From positions 1 to 32,001 of the forward strand of contig DBAY01000052.1 of the NCBI GenBank assembly GCA_002291925.1: 32,001 nucleotides of DNA. The letters run 5' to 3'. Positions 22,418 to 30,322 of the stretch are shown piece after piece. Position 1 is the first letter of the stretch; each line of letters starts with the position of its first letter. Position numbers and translations under genes: made by a program. This DNA is from Alphaproteobacteria bacterium UBA998 (GTDB lineage Bacteria; Pseudomonadota; Alphaproteobacteria; Rickettsiales; UBA998). Under the pieces are notes generated by a model, which worked only from the letters and a program-made list of their open reading frames with translations, searched no databases and was not told the DNA's origin.

Positions 22418-23449
22418 ATGCAGACACGGAGTACGGTGGTAGGAAAGCATCATTTCTCCCAGTCAGGACGCAATTCCCAGCAGGGTATAGGGCTGATGCT
22501 GACAGCAGCCCTTCTGGTGGTACTGGGCATGGTAGGATCTGTTTTGTTTATTAGTGAGAAATTGAAAGATAGCGTTAAGCCGCACGCGGCCCTGCAGAAA
22601 CAGCTACATGAAATTGGCCTTGCCTTGCGTGCCTATCAGCAGGCCAATCATCATTTGCCCTGTGTAGCACCGCTGGCTACAGCGCATGATCAGTCAATCA
22701 TAGCAAATAGGACTGAAACATCGACGATTGTCCTTTCGCCCGGTCAGCAGCTTCCTTCCTGTGTTTATAACCCGCCCTTGAATGTGGGACTCGCAGGGAC
22801 CAGCCGTATTACTGTTGCAGGAAATGTTATTCGTGTAGGCGCTGTACCCACACAAACGCTCGGGCTGCCCGCCTATTATGGGACGGATCCATGGAATAAT
22901 AAAATTCTCTATGTGGTCACCGAGAATCTCACCAATCCATTTCTTTTTGCCACGGGGCAAGGTGTCCTGCAGGTGCGTGATGATGCGGGCTTGCGTTATT
23001 CCAGTGCGGCTTATGTGCTCGTTTCACATGGTGCGAACAAGGTGGGGGCGTATTCCGCAACAAATGGCAGCCTAATCGCGCCCTGCTCGCAGACCGCCTA
23101 TGACGATGGCCGGAATTGTGACTTTGGGGACCCAGGAAATGCGCCGCTCGAGTTTTTCACGCGCAGCGTCGATCTGGCCAATACCACCCGCTACTTTGAT
23201 GATCAAATCTACTATGCCGCAGTGGATGGCATTGCCCAGTCAAGAAATCGCCCATGCTATGTGGGTGTTAGCGGGCCTGCACGCTGGACAGTGGGTAGCG
23301 CCACTTGTGAGAATGCCGGGTGGTCGGCCATGTTGGATGGTCAAAGTCAGGCGGTTTCCCGCGTTTCTGGAGCGTCTTCTTCCGGAAACGCCACCCTAAC
23401 CTGTGTGAATGGAGGATTATCCTATTCAGCGGTGAGTTGCGTTCCATAA
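22418..23449 (+). CDS. Pseudopilin-like protein with small Cys-containing head
   Basis: I place the start at ATG 22418 because TTGGAGG (22404-22410) lies 7 bases upstream. A longer in-frame extension would run through the tRNA and is not credible. The 343-aa protein has a hydrophobic helix after a glycine, QQG|IGLMLTAALLVVLGMVGSVL, but lacks the Glu at +5 and begins with Ile, so it is a degenerate or non-canonical pilin. Core motifs are HHLPCVAP near residue 80, GAVPTQTLGLPAYYGTDPWNNK near 145, VLVSHGANKVGAY near 200, NCDFGD and FDDQIYY near 260. The last roughly 68 residues hold four cysteines (PCYVG, ATCENAGW, LTCVNGG, VSCVP) and may form a small disulfide-stabilised domain I cannot name. 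Confidence 0.75.
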   Translation: MQTRSTVVGKHHFSQSGRNSQQGIGLMLTAALLVVLGMVGSVLFISEKLKDSVKPHAALQKQLHEIGLALRAYQQANHHLPCVAPLATAHDQSIIANRTETSTIVLSPGQQLPSCVYNPPLNVGLAGTSRITVAGNVIRVGAVPTQTLGLPAYYGTDPWNNKILYVVTENLTNPFLFATGQGVLQVRDDAGLRYSSAAYVLVSHGANKVGAYSATNGSLIAPCSQTAYDDGRNCDFGDPGNAPLEFFTRSVDLANTTRYFDDQIYYAAVDGIAQSRNRPCYVGVSGPARWTVGSATCENAGWSAMLDGQSQAVSRVSGASSSGNATLTCVNGGLSYSAVSCVP

Positions 23450-23490
23450 AATTAATAAAAATTTAAATTTATTTAACTACTATTAAAGCG

Positions 23491-24741
23491 ATGAAGCAAC
23501 TTGCCATTACCCGTCGTTCTTATCCCGCTAATGCATTACGGCGTTCAGCGCTTGGCTTTACGCTGCTTGAACTGTCAATCGTCATTGCGATTGTCAGTAT
23601 GGTTCTGGCGGGGGCGGTAACGGTCAGCGGCAACATTGTCCGGCGCCAGTCCTACAGCGATACCCGTGAGAAGATTTCCCTGCTACAAAAGGCACTGATC
23701 GATTTCCACGCGGCCAACGGCCGTCTGCCCTGTGTTTCGCCCATGACCGCGCCGGTGGATACGGCAACCTTTGGTGTAGAGGTTTTGGGTGGAGCATGTG
23801 ATACCAACACAAGCGTTCCAGCAGGAACATGGCGTGTGGCAAGCGGCACAGGATTTGTTCGTATTGGTGCCTTCCCCTCGCGCACCCTTGGCCTGCCGGA
23901 TCAGGCGGGTTCTGACGAGTACGGCAACCGCTACCTTTATGCGGTCACGGAATCTCATACCTCCGTTTCCGGCTTCAGTAACAGTGCCAATCCCGGTGTG
24001 ATTATTGTGCGTGACAACGCCACGACACCAAACACCATCACCAGCGATGCCAGTTTCCTCATCCTCAGCCATGGCGAGAACGGCGTAGGCGGATTTCGTT
24101 ACATGAACGGAACGCAGCCCGGAGGCGCTGTTGCTGCTGCGCCCTACACCGACGATGCCGAAAACGCCGATCCTGACGGCGTCTTCCTGAGTGCGCGTTT
24201 CAATGACAATGACCTCGCCCGGTATTTTGATGACGTCATCGCCTTTGTTCCGAAATACCTGCTTAGGGCGGAGAATGTGAATCAGCGGTCGGTGCTGTTT
24301 ACCGGCGAAGCCAGCGCACCTTTAATTCCCGGCACAGGTCCTGTCACAGGGAGACCGGTGGTTGCCCGTGAAGCAGTATCAGTAATCACCCTTCCCGAGG
24401 AAGCGACCGTTATCTTCACTTCTATAGGCTCTGCTGAATTGGACATTGCGCCCACTCCGCCAAACAATCCATTAAACATAGGTGTCTTCGCGGGAACAGT
24501 TATAGAGCCTCCAGTAAGTCCCCCCTATCCATCGTGGCCGTCATTTTGTTCTTACAATAGAGATTTTGAGGGAGAAAGTTCACGTGGAATATATTTTTCC
24601 AGTGCCACCTGCATAAAGCGCATGCCTGCAGGGACTTATACATTAAAATCTTATGTAAGGGGGGTCTTTGATGAAACTCAACCTCATCCTCTTCGCCCAT
24701 ATGTGGTAGAAAATAGGCTTCAGTATACCGTTATCAGGTAG
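23491..24741 (+). CDS. Pseudopilin with distinct beta-rich C-terminal head
   Basis: The 416-aa protein has a canonical prepilin N-terminus, SALG|FTLLELSIVIAIVSMVLAGAV, with cleavage after Gly22 and Glu at +5. It has the shared core: GRLPCVSP near residue 77, GAFPSRTLGLPDQAGSDEYGNR near 130, LILSHGENGVGGF near 191, and FDDVIAF at 246. The C-terminal roughly 155 residues differ from all paralogues. They are rich in Val/Thr/Pro, contain two cysteines (FCSYNRDF and ATCIKR), and look like a beta-sandwich-type domain ending in RLQYTVIR. The 41-base gap before it is very AT-rich, with no good ribosome-binding site. GC content is lower than in the housekeeping genes. Confidence 0.78.
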   Translation: MKQLAITRRSYPANALRRSALGFTLLELSIVIAIVSMVLAGAVTVSGNIVRRQSYSDTREKISLLQKALIDFHAANGRLPCVSPMTAPVDTATFGVEVLGGACDTNTSVPAGTWRVASGTGFVRIGAFPSRTLGLPDQAGSDEYGNRYLYAVTESHTSVSGFSNSANPGVIIVRDNATTPNTITSDASFLILSHGENGVGGFRYMNGTQPGGAVAAAPYTDDAENADPDGVFLSARFNDNDLARYFDDVIAFVPKYLLRAENVNQRSVLFTGEASAPLIPGTGPVTGRPVVAREAVSVITLPEEATVIFTSIGSAELDIAPTPPNNPLNIGVFAGTVIEPPVSPPYPSWPSFCSYNRDFEGESSRGIYFSSATCIKRMPAGTYTLKSYVRGVFDETQPHPLRPYVVENRLQYTVIR

Positions 24742-24771
24742 AAGCATCACGTGGCGAATAAGAGAAGAATT

Positions 24772-25389
24772 TCAGGCGTTCCGACGCTTCCAATAGCGCC
24801 TGAGCAGATAACCGCAAATCAAAACCACTGCAAAAATCGCCAGCCCTTCCTTCACCTTGATAAGATATGGCTTCAGCATTTCCTCGTTCTGACCAATGGC
24901 AAAGCCCAGGCCAAGCAACAGCACCATCCAGATCACCCCGCTGAGCAGGCAGTAGAGCAGGAAGGGGCGCATCGGCATCTGTGCGAGGCCGGCGGGGAAG
25001 GAGATGAAATGCTTGATGCCTGGCAGCAGCCGACCGGTAAAAACCGAGATTGCGCCGTGATCGACAAAGTATTTCTCTACCTTCTCCAGCTTTTCCGGCG
25101 AGAGCATGAAGAACTTACCATATTTGGTAAAAAGCTGGCGACCATAATGCTTGGCGATCCAGTAATTCACATAGGCCCCGCCCACGGAACCGGCCACGCT
25201 GGAGAGCAGCACCAGCGGCCCGTTGAGCACGCCCTGCTGTACGAGGTAACCCGCAGGAATCATGGTGACTTCGGAAGGGATGGGGATGAAAGTACTTTCG
25301 ATGAGGGTCATCAGGAAAATACCCAAATAGCCCGCCTCCTCAACGAACCACAGGAAAAACTGGATGATGCCTTCGAGGGAGAAATCCAT
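24772..25389 (-). CDS. DedA-family membrane protein
   Basis: DedA/SNARE-associated proteins are inner-membrane proteins linked to lipid transport and envelope homeostasis. The re-entrant loop signature is clear: LIESTFIPIPSEVTMIPAGYL near residue 30, and FTGRLLPGIKHFISFPAGLAQM near residue 115, with the usual G-R-x-x-P-G arrangement. Several hydrophobic helices are present, one near the C-terminus followed by RRYWKRR. I chose ATG 25389 (MDFSLEG); a TTG three codons upstream is the alternative. It is the last gene of the pyrimidine operon, 27 bases after pyrF. Confidence 0.9.
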   Translation of the reverse strand: MDFSLEGIIQFFLWFVEEAGYLGIFLMTLIESTFIPIPSEVTMIPAGYLVQQGVLNGPLVLLSSVAGSVGGAYVNYWIAKHYGRQLFTKYGKFFMLSPEKLEKVEKYFVDHGAISVFTGRLLPGIKHFISFPAGLAQMPMRPFLLYCLLSGVIWMVLLLGLGFAIGQNEEMLKPYLIKVKEGLAIFAVVLICGYLLRRYWKRRNA

Positions 25390-25416
25390 GGGTCCCAAGC
25401 TCTAGCCGATTCGGCC

Positions 25417-26127
25417 TCAAGATACAAGGGACGTAGCGATGGTTTTTGCGGCTTCTCTGGAATCAGGCGCACCGGTGATGGGGCGGCCGATGACGAGGTA
25501 ATCCGCGCCGCGCTCCAAGGCTTCCTCGGGCGTCATGATGCGCTTCTGGTCATCGGTGCTGCTGCCCGCCGGGCGCACACCGGGAACCACCAGCGTGAAA
25601 TCTGCCCCGCAGGCCTTGCGGATAAGGCTGATTTCATAAGGGGAACACACCACCCCGTCCAGCCCCGCCGATTGCGCAAGGTCGGCCATGCGCTTGACCT
25701 GGTCATCCAGCTTGTCGCGTACGCCGATCATCATCAGGTCGTCCTGATCCATGCTGGTGAGCACGGTGACGCCGATGATCATCGGGCGTTCCTTGCCCGT
25801 GGTTTCCGCCACCCGCATGGAGGCCTCGATGGCGCGGCGCAGCATGGTCTGGCCGCCGCCGGTATGCACGGTCATCATGAAGGTGTCGATGCCCGCCGTC
25901 GCCTCGATGGCTTTCGCCACCGTGTTTGGAATATCATGGAACTTGAGGTCAAGGAACACCGGCACGCCGAGATGCGTCAGCTGATGCACCCCCGCCGCGC
26001 CATTCGCGGTGAAGAATTCCAGCCCCAACTTGATCGCCCCCACATGCCCGCGCACCGCCTCGGTGAGCGCATGCGCCCGCTCAATCTCCGGCGTATCAAT
26101 CGCGCAGATGATGGGATTATGCGTCAT
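25417..26127 (-). CDS. pyrF: Orotidine 5'-phosphate decarboxylase
   Basis: PyrF converts OMP to UMP, the last step of de novo pyrimidine synthesis. The TIM-barrel motifs are present: IICAIDTPE at the start, IKLGLEFFTANG near residue 32, the catalytic FLDLKFHDIPNTV near 58, and PGVRPAG followed by LVIGRPITGAPD near the end. The length of 236 aa is typical. Its ATG overlaps the DUF559 gene stop by four bases (ATGA), so its translation is probably coupled to that gene. Any original ribosome-binding site would now lie in repeat-derived sequence. Confidence 0.97.
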   Translation of the reverse strand: MTHNPIICAIDTPEIERAHALTEAVRGHVGAIKLGLEFFTANGAAGVHQLTHLGVPVFLDLKFHDIPNTVAKAIEATAGIDTFMMTVHTGGGQTMLRRAIEASMRVAETTGKERPMIIGVTVLTSMDQDDLMMIGVRDKLDDQVKRMADLAQSAGLDGVVCSPYEISLIRKACGADFTLVVPGVRPAGSSTDDQKRIMTPEEALERGADYLVIGRPITGAPDSREAAKTIATSLVS

Positions 26128-26618
26128 GACATCAACACCTTGCTCCCCCCTTGAGGGGGAGGGGACGAAGCAGAGCCGAAGGCGATAGCTGAGTCGTGGG
26201 GGGCATCCAGCATTTCCATGATACGCTGAACCACGCCCTCAGGGTTGGCCAGAACCTCATGATTCCAGAAACGCATCACCCGATAACCGGCTGTCGCCAG
26301 CCAGGCATCGCACTGTGAATCGTGATTTTCACGATCCATATGCTGGCCGCCGTCCACTTCGATAATCAACCGTGCCTGCGCGCAGTAAAAATCAGCAATA
26401 TAGGCACCCAGTGGCTGTTGCCTGCGAAACTTCCAGCCCTGTAGATTCTTACCCTTGATAATATTCCACAGTACACGCTCCGCATCTGTCATGTCGCGGC
26501 GGAGCGTGCGTGCGTAGCCAAGCATCTTCGCGCCAGACCCCCCACCGCTTGCGCGGCGCCTGCGGCTTGCGCGCGCTGGCTCCCCCTCTAGGGGGGAGCG
26601 GGAGATGGAGGCCATCAT
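26124..26618 (-). CDS. DUF559 (Vsr-like) endonuclease-fold protein with repeat-encoded ends
   Basis: The central roughly 110 residues are a DUF559 domain, related to very-short-patch-repair nucleases. It has LRRDMTDAERVLW, then FRRQQPLGAYIADFYCAQARL, then IIEVDGGQH with the acidic catalytic residues, then GYRVMRFWNHEVLANPEGV. Function in cells is not established for this family; nicking or repair activity is inferred from fold. The first 30 residues (SPLEGEPARASRRRRASGGG) and the last 20 (SASSPPPQGGSKV) are encoded by GC-rich palindromes and do not belong to the domain. The start overlaps the pyrC stop by four bases, and the stop overlaps the pyrF start by four. Confidence 0.85.
   Translation of the reverse strand: MMASISRSPLEGEPARASRRRRASGGGSGAKMLGYARTLRRDMTDAERVLWNIIKGKNLQGWKFRRQQPLGAYIADFYCAQARLIIEVDGGQHMDRENHDSQCDAWLATAGYRVMRFWNHEVLANPEGVVQRIMEMLDAPHDSAIAFGSASSPPPQGGSKVLMS
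26143..26161. repeat. Palindrome at the 3' end of the DUF559 gene
   Basis: CTCCCCC (26143-26149) and GGGGGAG (26155-26161) enclose CTTGA. It closely resembles the palindrome at 26579-26599 at the other end of the gene and the hairpins inside valS at 15711-15772. Confidence 0.8.
26579..26599. repeat. Palindrome at the 5' end of the DUF559 gene
   Basis: GCTCCCCC (26579-26586) and GGGGGAGC (26592-26599) enclose TCTAG. On its inner side a run of GC-rich short inverted motifs (26540-26575, CGCTTGCGCGGCGCC and similar) encodes the Arg/Ala/Gly-rich N-terminus of the DUF559 protein. Confidence 0.8.
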
Positions 26619-27970
26619 GCTGCCCTCCGTGCCGCCCTCGCATCGAACAGGTACACCGTCTCCCCGCCGACCACAGTGCGGATGGCGCGGCCCTTGGCTT
26701 CGGTGTGGTCATAAGGCGAGTTCTTCGAGGTGCTCTGGAACTCCTTGGGGTTCATCACCCATTCCATATCCAGATCAATCAGCGTGAGATCGGCGGGGGC
26801 GCCTTTTTTCAGGCGGCCGGCGTTCACATGGATGATGTCGGCAGGCTTGTAGGTCATGGCGGCCAGCACATCCATCAGGGGCATGATGTTCTTGTGATAG
26901 AGGCCGAGCGACAGCGGCAGCATGGTCTCCAGCCCGACGATGCCGAACGCCGCCTGCGAGAGCGGCACGCGCTTGGATTCCGGGTCGTGCGGCGCATGGT
27001 CGGTCGCGATGGCATCGATGGTGCCGTCGATGAGGCCTTCCACCACGGCGGCGCGGTCACGCTCGGCGCGCAGGGGCGGGTTCATTTTGCTGAAGGTACG
27101 GTACTCCATCACTGCTTCATCGGTGAGGGTGAAATGGTGCGGCGCGGCTTCGCAGGTGATGTTGGTGAGACCGCGTTTCTTAGCGCGGCGCACCGCGTCG
27201 ATAGCCTCGGCGGTGGAGATGTGCAGCACGTGGTACTGCCCGCCCGTCAACTCGGCGAGCAGGATGTCGCGCTCCACCATCACCGCTTCGGCGGCATTCG
27301 GAATGCCCTTCACGCCGAGACGCGCCGAGACCGCGCCTTCGTTCATGCAGCCCCCGGCGGACAGGTGCAGATCCTCCGCGTGCTGCGCCACGGGGACGCC
27401 CAGCTCGCGCGAGTAGGTGAGCGCCTGGCGCATCAGGCCGGCGTGCATCAGCGGCAGCCCGTCATCGGTGAAGCCGACCGCACCTGCTTCCACCAGCAGG
27501 CCCATCTCGGTGAGTTCCTCGCCCTTCATTTGCTTGGAGATGCAGGCATAGGTGCGCACGTTCACATACGCCGTTTCCAACGCGCGCTTATGGACGAAAT
27601 CGACCACCGAGACGTCATCGATCGGCGGCTTGGTGTTGGGCATGCAGGCCACCGTGGTGACACCGCCCGCCGCCGCCGACTTGGAGCCGGTGGCGATGGT
27701 TTCCTTGTATTCCTGTCCCGGTTCGCGGAAATGCACCTGAATGTCGAGCAGGCCGGGGCACAGCACATGCCCGCCGCAATCGATCACCTCAACGCCGTCC
27801 GGCACATCGCCATCGTAAAAGAGGTTCGGCCCGAAATCGGCAATCACGCCGCCATCCACCAGCAGCGCGCCCACCTCGTCATAGCGCGTGGCGGGGTCGA
27901 TGATGCGCGCATTGATGAAGAGCGTTTTCTTGCCCGCGCGGTTGCGCTGGGGGAGGTGGAAGGACTGCAT
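26615..27970 (-). CDS. pyrC: Dihydroorotase, class I
   Basis: PyrC cyclises carbamoyl-aspartate to dihydroorotate. Amidohydrolase landmarks are LCPGLLDIQVHFREPGQEYK (about residues 70-88), VACMPNTKPP near 108, AQHAEDLHL near 192, HVLHISTAEA near 245, and ATDHAPHDPESK with the catalytic Asp near 325. The first metal-binding His of the usual HxH pair reads Gln here (QVH). I recall QVHF variants in other dihydroorotases, so this need not mean loss of activity. The length of 451 aa is on the long side of normal, with a short basic N-terminal extension. It lies between the acyltransferase and DUF559 genes in the pyr operon. Confidence 0.93.
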   Translation of the reverse strand: MQSFHLPQRNRAGKKTLFINARIIDPATRYDEVGALLVDGGVIADFGPNLFYDGDVPDGVEVIDCGGHVLCPGLLDIQVHFREPGQEYKETIATGSKSAAAGGVTTVACMPNTKPPIDDVSVVDFVHKRALETAYVNVRTYACISKQMKGEELTEMGLLVEAGAVGFTDDGLPLMHAGLMRQALTYSRELGVPVAQHAEDLHLSAGGCMNEGAVSARLGVKGIPNAAEAVMVERDILLAELTGGQYHVLHISTAEAIDAVRRAKKRGLTNITCEAAPHHFTLTDEAVMEYRTFSKMNPPLRAERDRAAVVEGLIDGTIDAIATDHAPHDPESKRVPLSQAAFGIVGLETMLPLSLGLYHKNIMPLMDVLAAMTYKPADIIHVNAGRLKKGAPADLTLIDLDMEWVMNPKEFQSTSKNSPYDHTEAKGRAIRTVVGGETVYLFDARAARRAA

Positions 27971-27986
27971 GGTAAACCCGCTGAAT

Positions 27987-29147
27987 TTAGGATTTTGCCT
28001 GTTGTATCATCCTCGCGCGCCAGCGCAAGATGGGAAGCTCCACGCCGAAGTAAGAAATCGCCGCCACCGGCAGGCTCACTGCGAAGGCCTGCAGGCAGGG
28101 AATGAGCAGCCCCTGACCCGGATAGCCGCCCGGCACCCACACATAATGCTGGATGAGGTACAGCATCGGCAGGTGCCAGAGATAGAAGCTGTAGCTCAGC
28201 GTGCCGAGCCAGAGCAGGGGCTTCAGCGTGAACAGGGCACTGGTGTAGCGCGTTTCCTGCACCAGCAGATAGAGCATCGTAGCGGCCAGCAGCGAGGAAA
28301 GGGTCGGCCACGCATAATGGATGGTGTAGCCGTACTTGCTTGCCGACGTATCGAAGCCCTGGCCGCTGATGAAATAGAGCTGGGCGAGATAGAGCGTCAG
28401 CGCGGCCAGCAGGAGCAGCGGGTTCAGCAGCGGATGCTCCGCCGCCTTTGGCACCGGGCGGGTGGAGAGCAGGTGGGCCGCCAACATGCCGAAGCCGAAC
28501 TGGTCAAGACGCGTCGGCACGAAGCTCATGAACGCGCCGATGTCGTAATGGGCCACCTCCACCAACAGCAGGCGGCTGCCCAGTGCGATGGCGAGCATGG
28601 TACCAAGGCCTGCCGCGAACCCCTTGCGGCGGATGATTATCAGGATGAAGGGAAACAGCGCGTAGAAGCTGATTTCATGGCACAGCGTCCAACACACGGT
28701 GTTGAGGAACATCGGCTGTGGCGTGAACGGCAATTTGTGCAGCATCAGCGCCTGCAGGGCCACCACATCCCACGCGTAGGAGCCTTCCGTGAACAGCCGC
28801 ACGGCTTCCACCGAAATCAGTGGCAGCATCAGGAATAACAGCAATTGCGCCCAGTAGGGCGGCCCCAGCCGCCACATGCGCGCGGACATGAATGGTTGCC
28901 ACGTGGGTACTAGCTTTTTTCCATCCGCAAAGGCGAGGTACAGCAGGAAGCCCGACATGACGAAGAACAGGTCCACGCCATACCATGCCTGCAGCAGGAA
29001 GCTGGTGTTGTACGTCTCACCGAAGAGGGAGAGCGAGGTGTAGGCGTTGCCGCTCCATGCGGAGGTGTGGAAGGCCATCACCCAGAGGGCGGCGATGGCG
29101 CGCAGGCCGTTGAGGGAGTGGAATTGTTTGCGCGCGGTGCCCATCAT
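27987..29147 (-). CDS. Acyltransferase 3 family membrane protein
   Basis: This is a 386-aa integral membrane protein with about ten hydrophobic helices. The family signature is at the N-terminus: FHSLNGLRAIAALWVMAFH, the last His being the likely catalytic residue. WYGVDLFFVMSGFLLYLAF (about residue 55) and, near the end, LSYSFYLWHLPMLYLIQHY follow. Such enzymes O-acetylate or acylate surface polysaccharides or lipids at the inner membrane; the substrate here is unknown. It separates pyrB from pyrC, which is unusual because those two genes are commonly adjacent in alphaproteobacteria. The gap to pyrC is 16 bases and to pyrB 64 bases. Confidence 0.9.
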   Translation of the reverse strand: MMGTARKQFHSLNGLRAIAALWVMAFHTSAWSGNAYTSLSLFGETYNTSFLLQAWYGVDLFFVMSGFLLYLAFADGKKLVPTWQPFMSARMWRLGPPYWAQLLLFLMLPLISVEAVRLFTEGSYAWDVVALQALMLHKLPFTPQPMFLNTVCWTLCHEISFYALFPFILIIIRRKGFAAGLGTMLAIALGSRLLLVEVAHYDIGAFMSFVPTRLDQFGFGMLAAHLLSTRPVPKAAEHPLLNPLLLLAALTLYLAQLYFISGQGFDTSASKYGYTIHYAWPTLSSLLAATMLYLLVQETRYTSALFTLKPLLWLGTLSYSFYLWHLPMLYLIQHYVWVPGGYPGQGLLIPCLQAFAVSLPVAAISYFGVELPILRWRARMIQQAKS

Positions 29148-29211
29148 GCGAGTATCGCGCGAATAGCTGAATTTTCCCTGAACAGAACGTGCTGCGCTGC
29201 AGCAATCTGTA

Positions 29212-30207
29212 TTAGCGCGCCAGCAGCTCCAGCACCGCCTGACGCACGGCCACGCCCATTTCCACTTGGTCGAGGATCACGCTGCGTTCGATGTCGTCGG
29301 CGATGGCGGTGTCGATCTCGATGCCGCGGTTGATGGGGCCGGGGTGCATCACCAGCGCATCTTTCTTAGCGTGGGAGAGTTTGGCATAATCAAGGCCGAA
29401 GCGGTGGAAATACTCGCGCGGTGAGGGCACGAAATTACCGCTCATGCGCTCGGTCTGGATGCGCAGCATCATCACGATGTCAGCGTCCTTCAGCGCGTCT
29501 TCCATACGGAAGCAGACTTCCGCGCCCCACTGGTCGGGGGCGCAGGGCATCAGGGTGCGCGGGGCACAGATAGCGACTTTCGCGCCCATCTTGTTCAGCA
29601 GCAGCATGTTGGAGCGTGCCACGCGGGAATTCAGCACATCGCCGCAGATGGCCACTTTAAGCCCAGCAATCGCTCCTTTCTTGCGGCGGATGGTCAGCGC
29701 ATCGAGCAGCGCCTGCGTGGGGTGCTCGTGCGCGCCGTCACCGGCATTGATGACCGCGCAGTTGACCTTCTGCGCCAGCAGATGCACCGCGCCCGATTCC
29801 GGATGGCGCACCACGATGAAATCCGGCCGCATGGCGTTCAGCGTCATGGCGGTGTCGATGAGCGTTTCGCCCTTCTTCACCGAGGAGGTGGAAACCGACA
29901 TATTGATGACATCCGCCCCCATGCGCTTGCCTGCCAGTTCGAAGCTGGTGCGGGTGCGGGTGGAATTTTCGAAGAACAGGTTGAGCTGCGTGCGGCCCTT
30001 TAGGATGGGGTGTTTCTTGTCCGCTGCTTGATTGCGTGCCACGTAGCTGTCGGCGAGGTCAAGGATGGCGGTGATGTCGGCGGCGGAAAGCGGCTCAATG
30101 CCGAGCAGGTTCCGGTGCGGGAAGCGCCAGGTGCCGCTGGATACCAGCGACGGCAGTGCGCCGCCGCCAAGGCGTTTTACAAATGGAAGTCGGGACCAGT
30201 CAGCCAT
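29212..30207 (-). CDS. pyrB: Aspartate carbamoyltransferase catalytic subunit
   Basis: PyrB joins carbamoyl phosphate and aspartate, the first committed step of pyrimidine synthesis. The carbamoyl-phosphate loop reads FFENSTRTRTSFELAGKRMGA (about residues 78-98). SVKKGETLIDTAMTL follows, then GDGAHEHPTQALLDALTI (about 157-174), KVAICGDVLNSRVARSN, and MHPGPINRGIEI near the C-terminus. I place the start at ATG 30207 (MADWSRLPF), giving 331 aa; frames upstream are non-conserved. About 30 extra residues precede the typical FPHRNLLGIEPLS start. No regulatory subunit pyrI is nearby. The 115-base gap to the divergent TPR gene must carry both promoters. Confidence 0.95.
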   Translation of the reverse strand: MADWSRLPFVKRLGGGALPSLVSSGTWRFPHRNLLGIEPLSAADITAILDLADSYVARNQAADKKHPILKGRTQLNLFFENSTRTRTSFELAGKRMGADVINMSVSTSSVKKGETLIDTAMTLNAMRPDFIVVRHPESGAVHLLAQKVNCAVINAGDGAHEHPTQALLDALTIRRKKGAIAGLKVAICGDVLNSRVARSNMLLLNKMGAKVAICAPRTLMPCAPDQWGAEVCFRMEDALKDADIVMMLRIQTERMSGNFVPSPREYFHRFGLDYAKLSHAKKDALVMHPGPINRGIEIDTAIADDIERSVILDQVEMGVAVRQAVLELLAR

Positions 30208-30322
30208 GCGCGTATCTCTAGCGCCACGCCGGAAAAAAATACAGTAAAACATTGCAGGGCCCCCGCCGATGGCGCTATGACGGAAGGGATTGTTTCCGGC
30301 CTTCTCAGAGAGATGACTTGCC

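Noticed and set aside
24751..26154. Long plus-strand open frame (467 codons) opposite dedA and pyrF
   Set aside because: Shadow of two well-supported minus-strand genes.
26510..28105. Long plus-strand open frame (531 codons) opposite pyrC
   Set aside because: High-GC shadow frame, His/Arg-rich and without conserved motifs, lying opposite a clear dihydroorotase gene.
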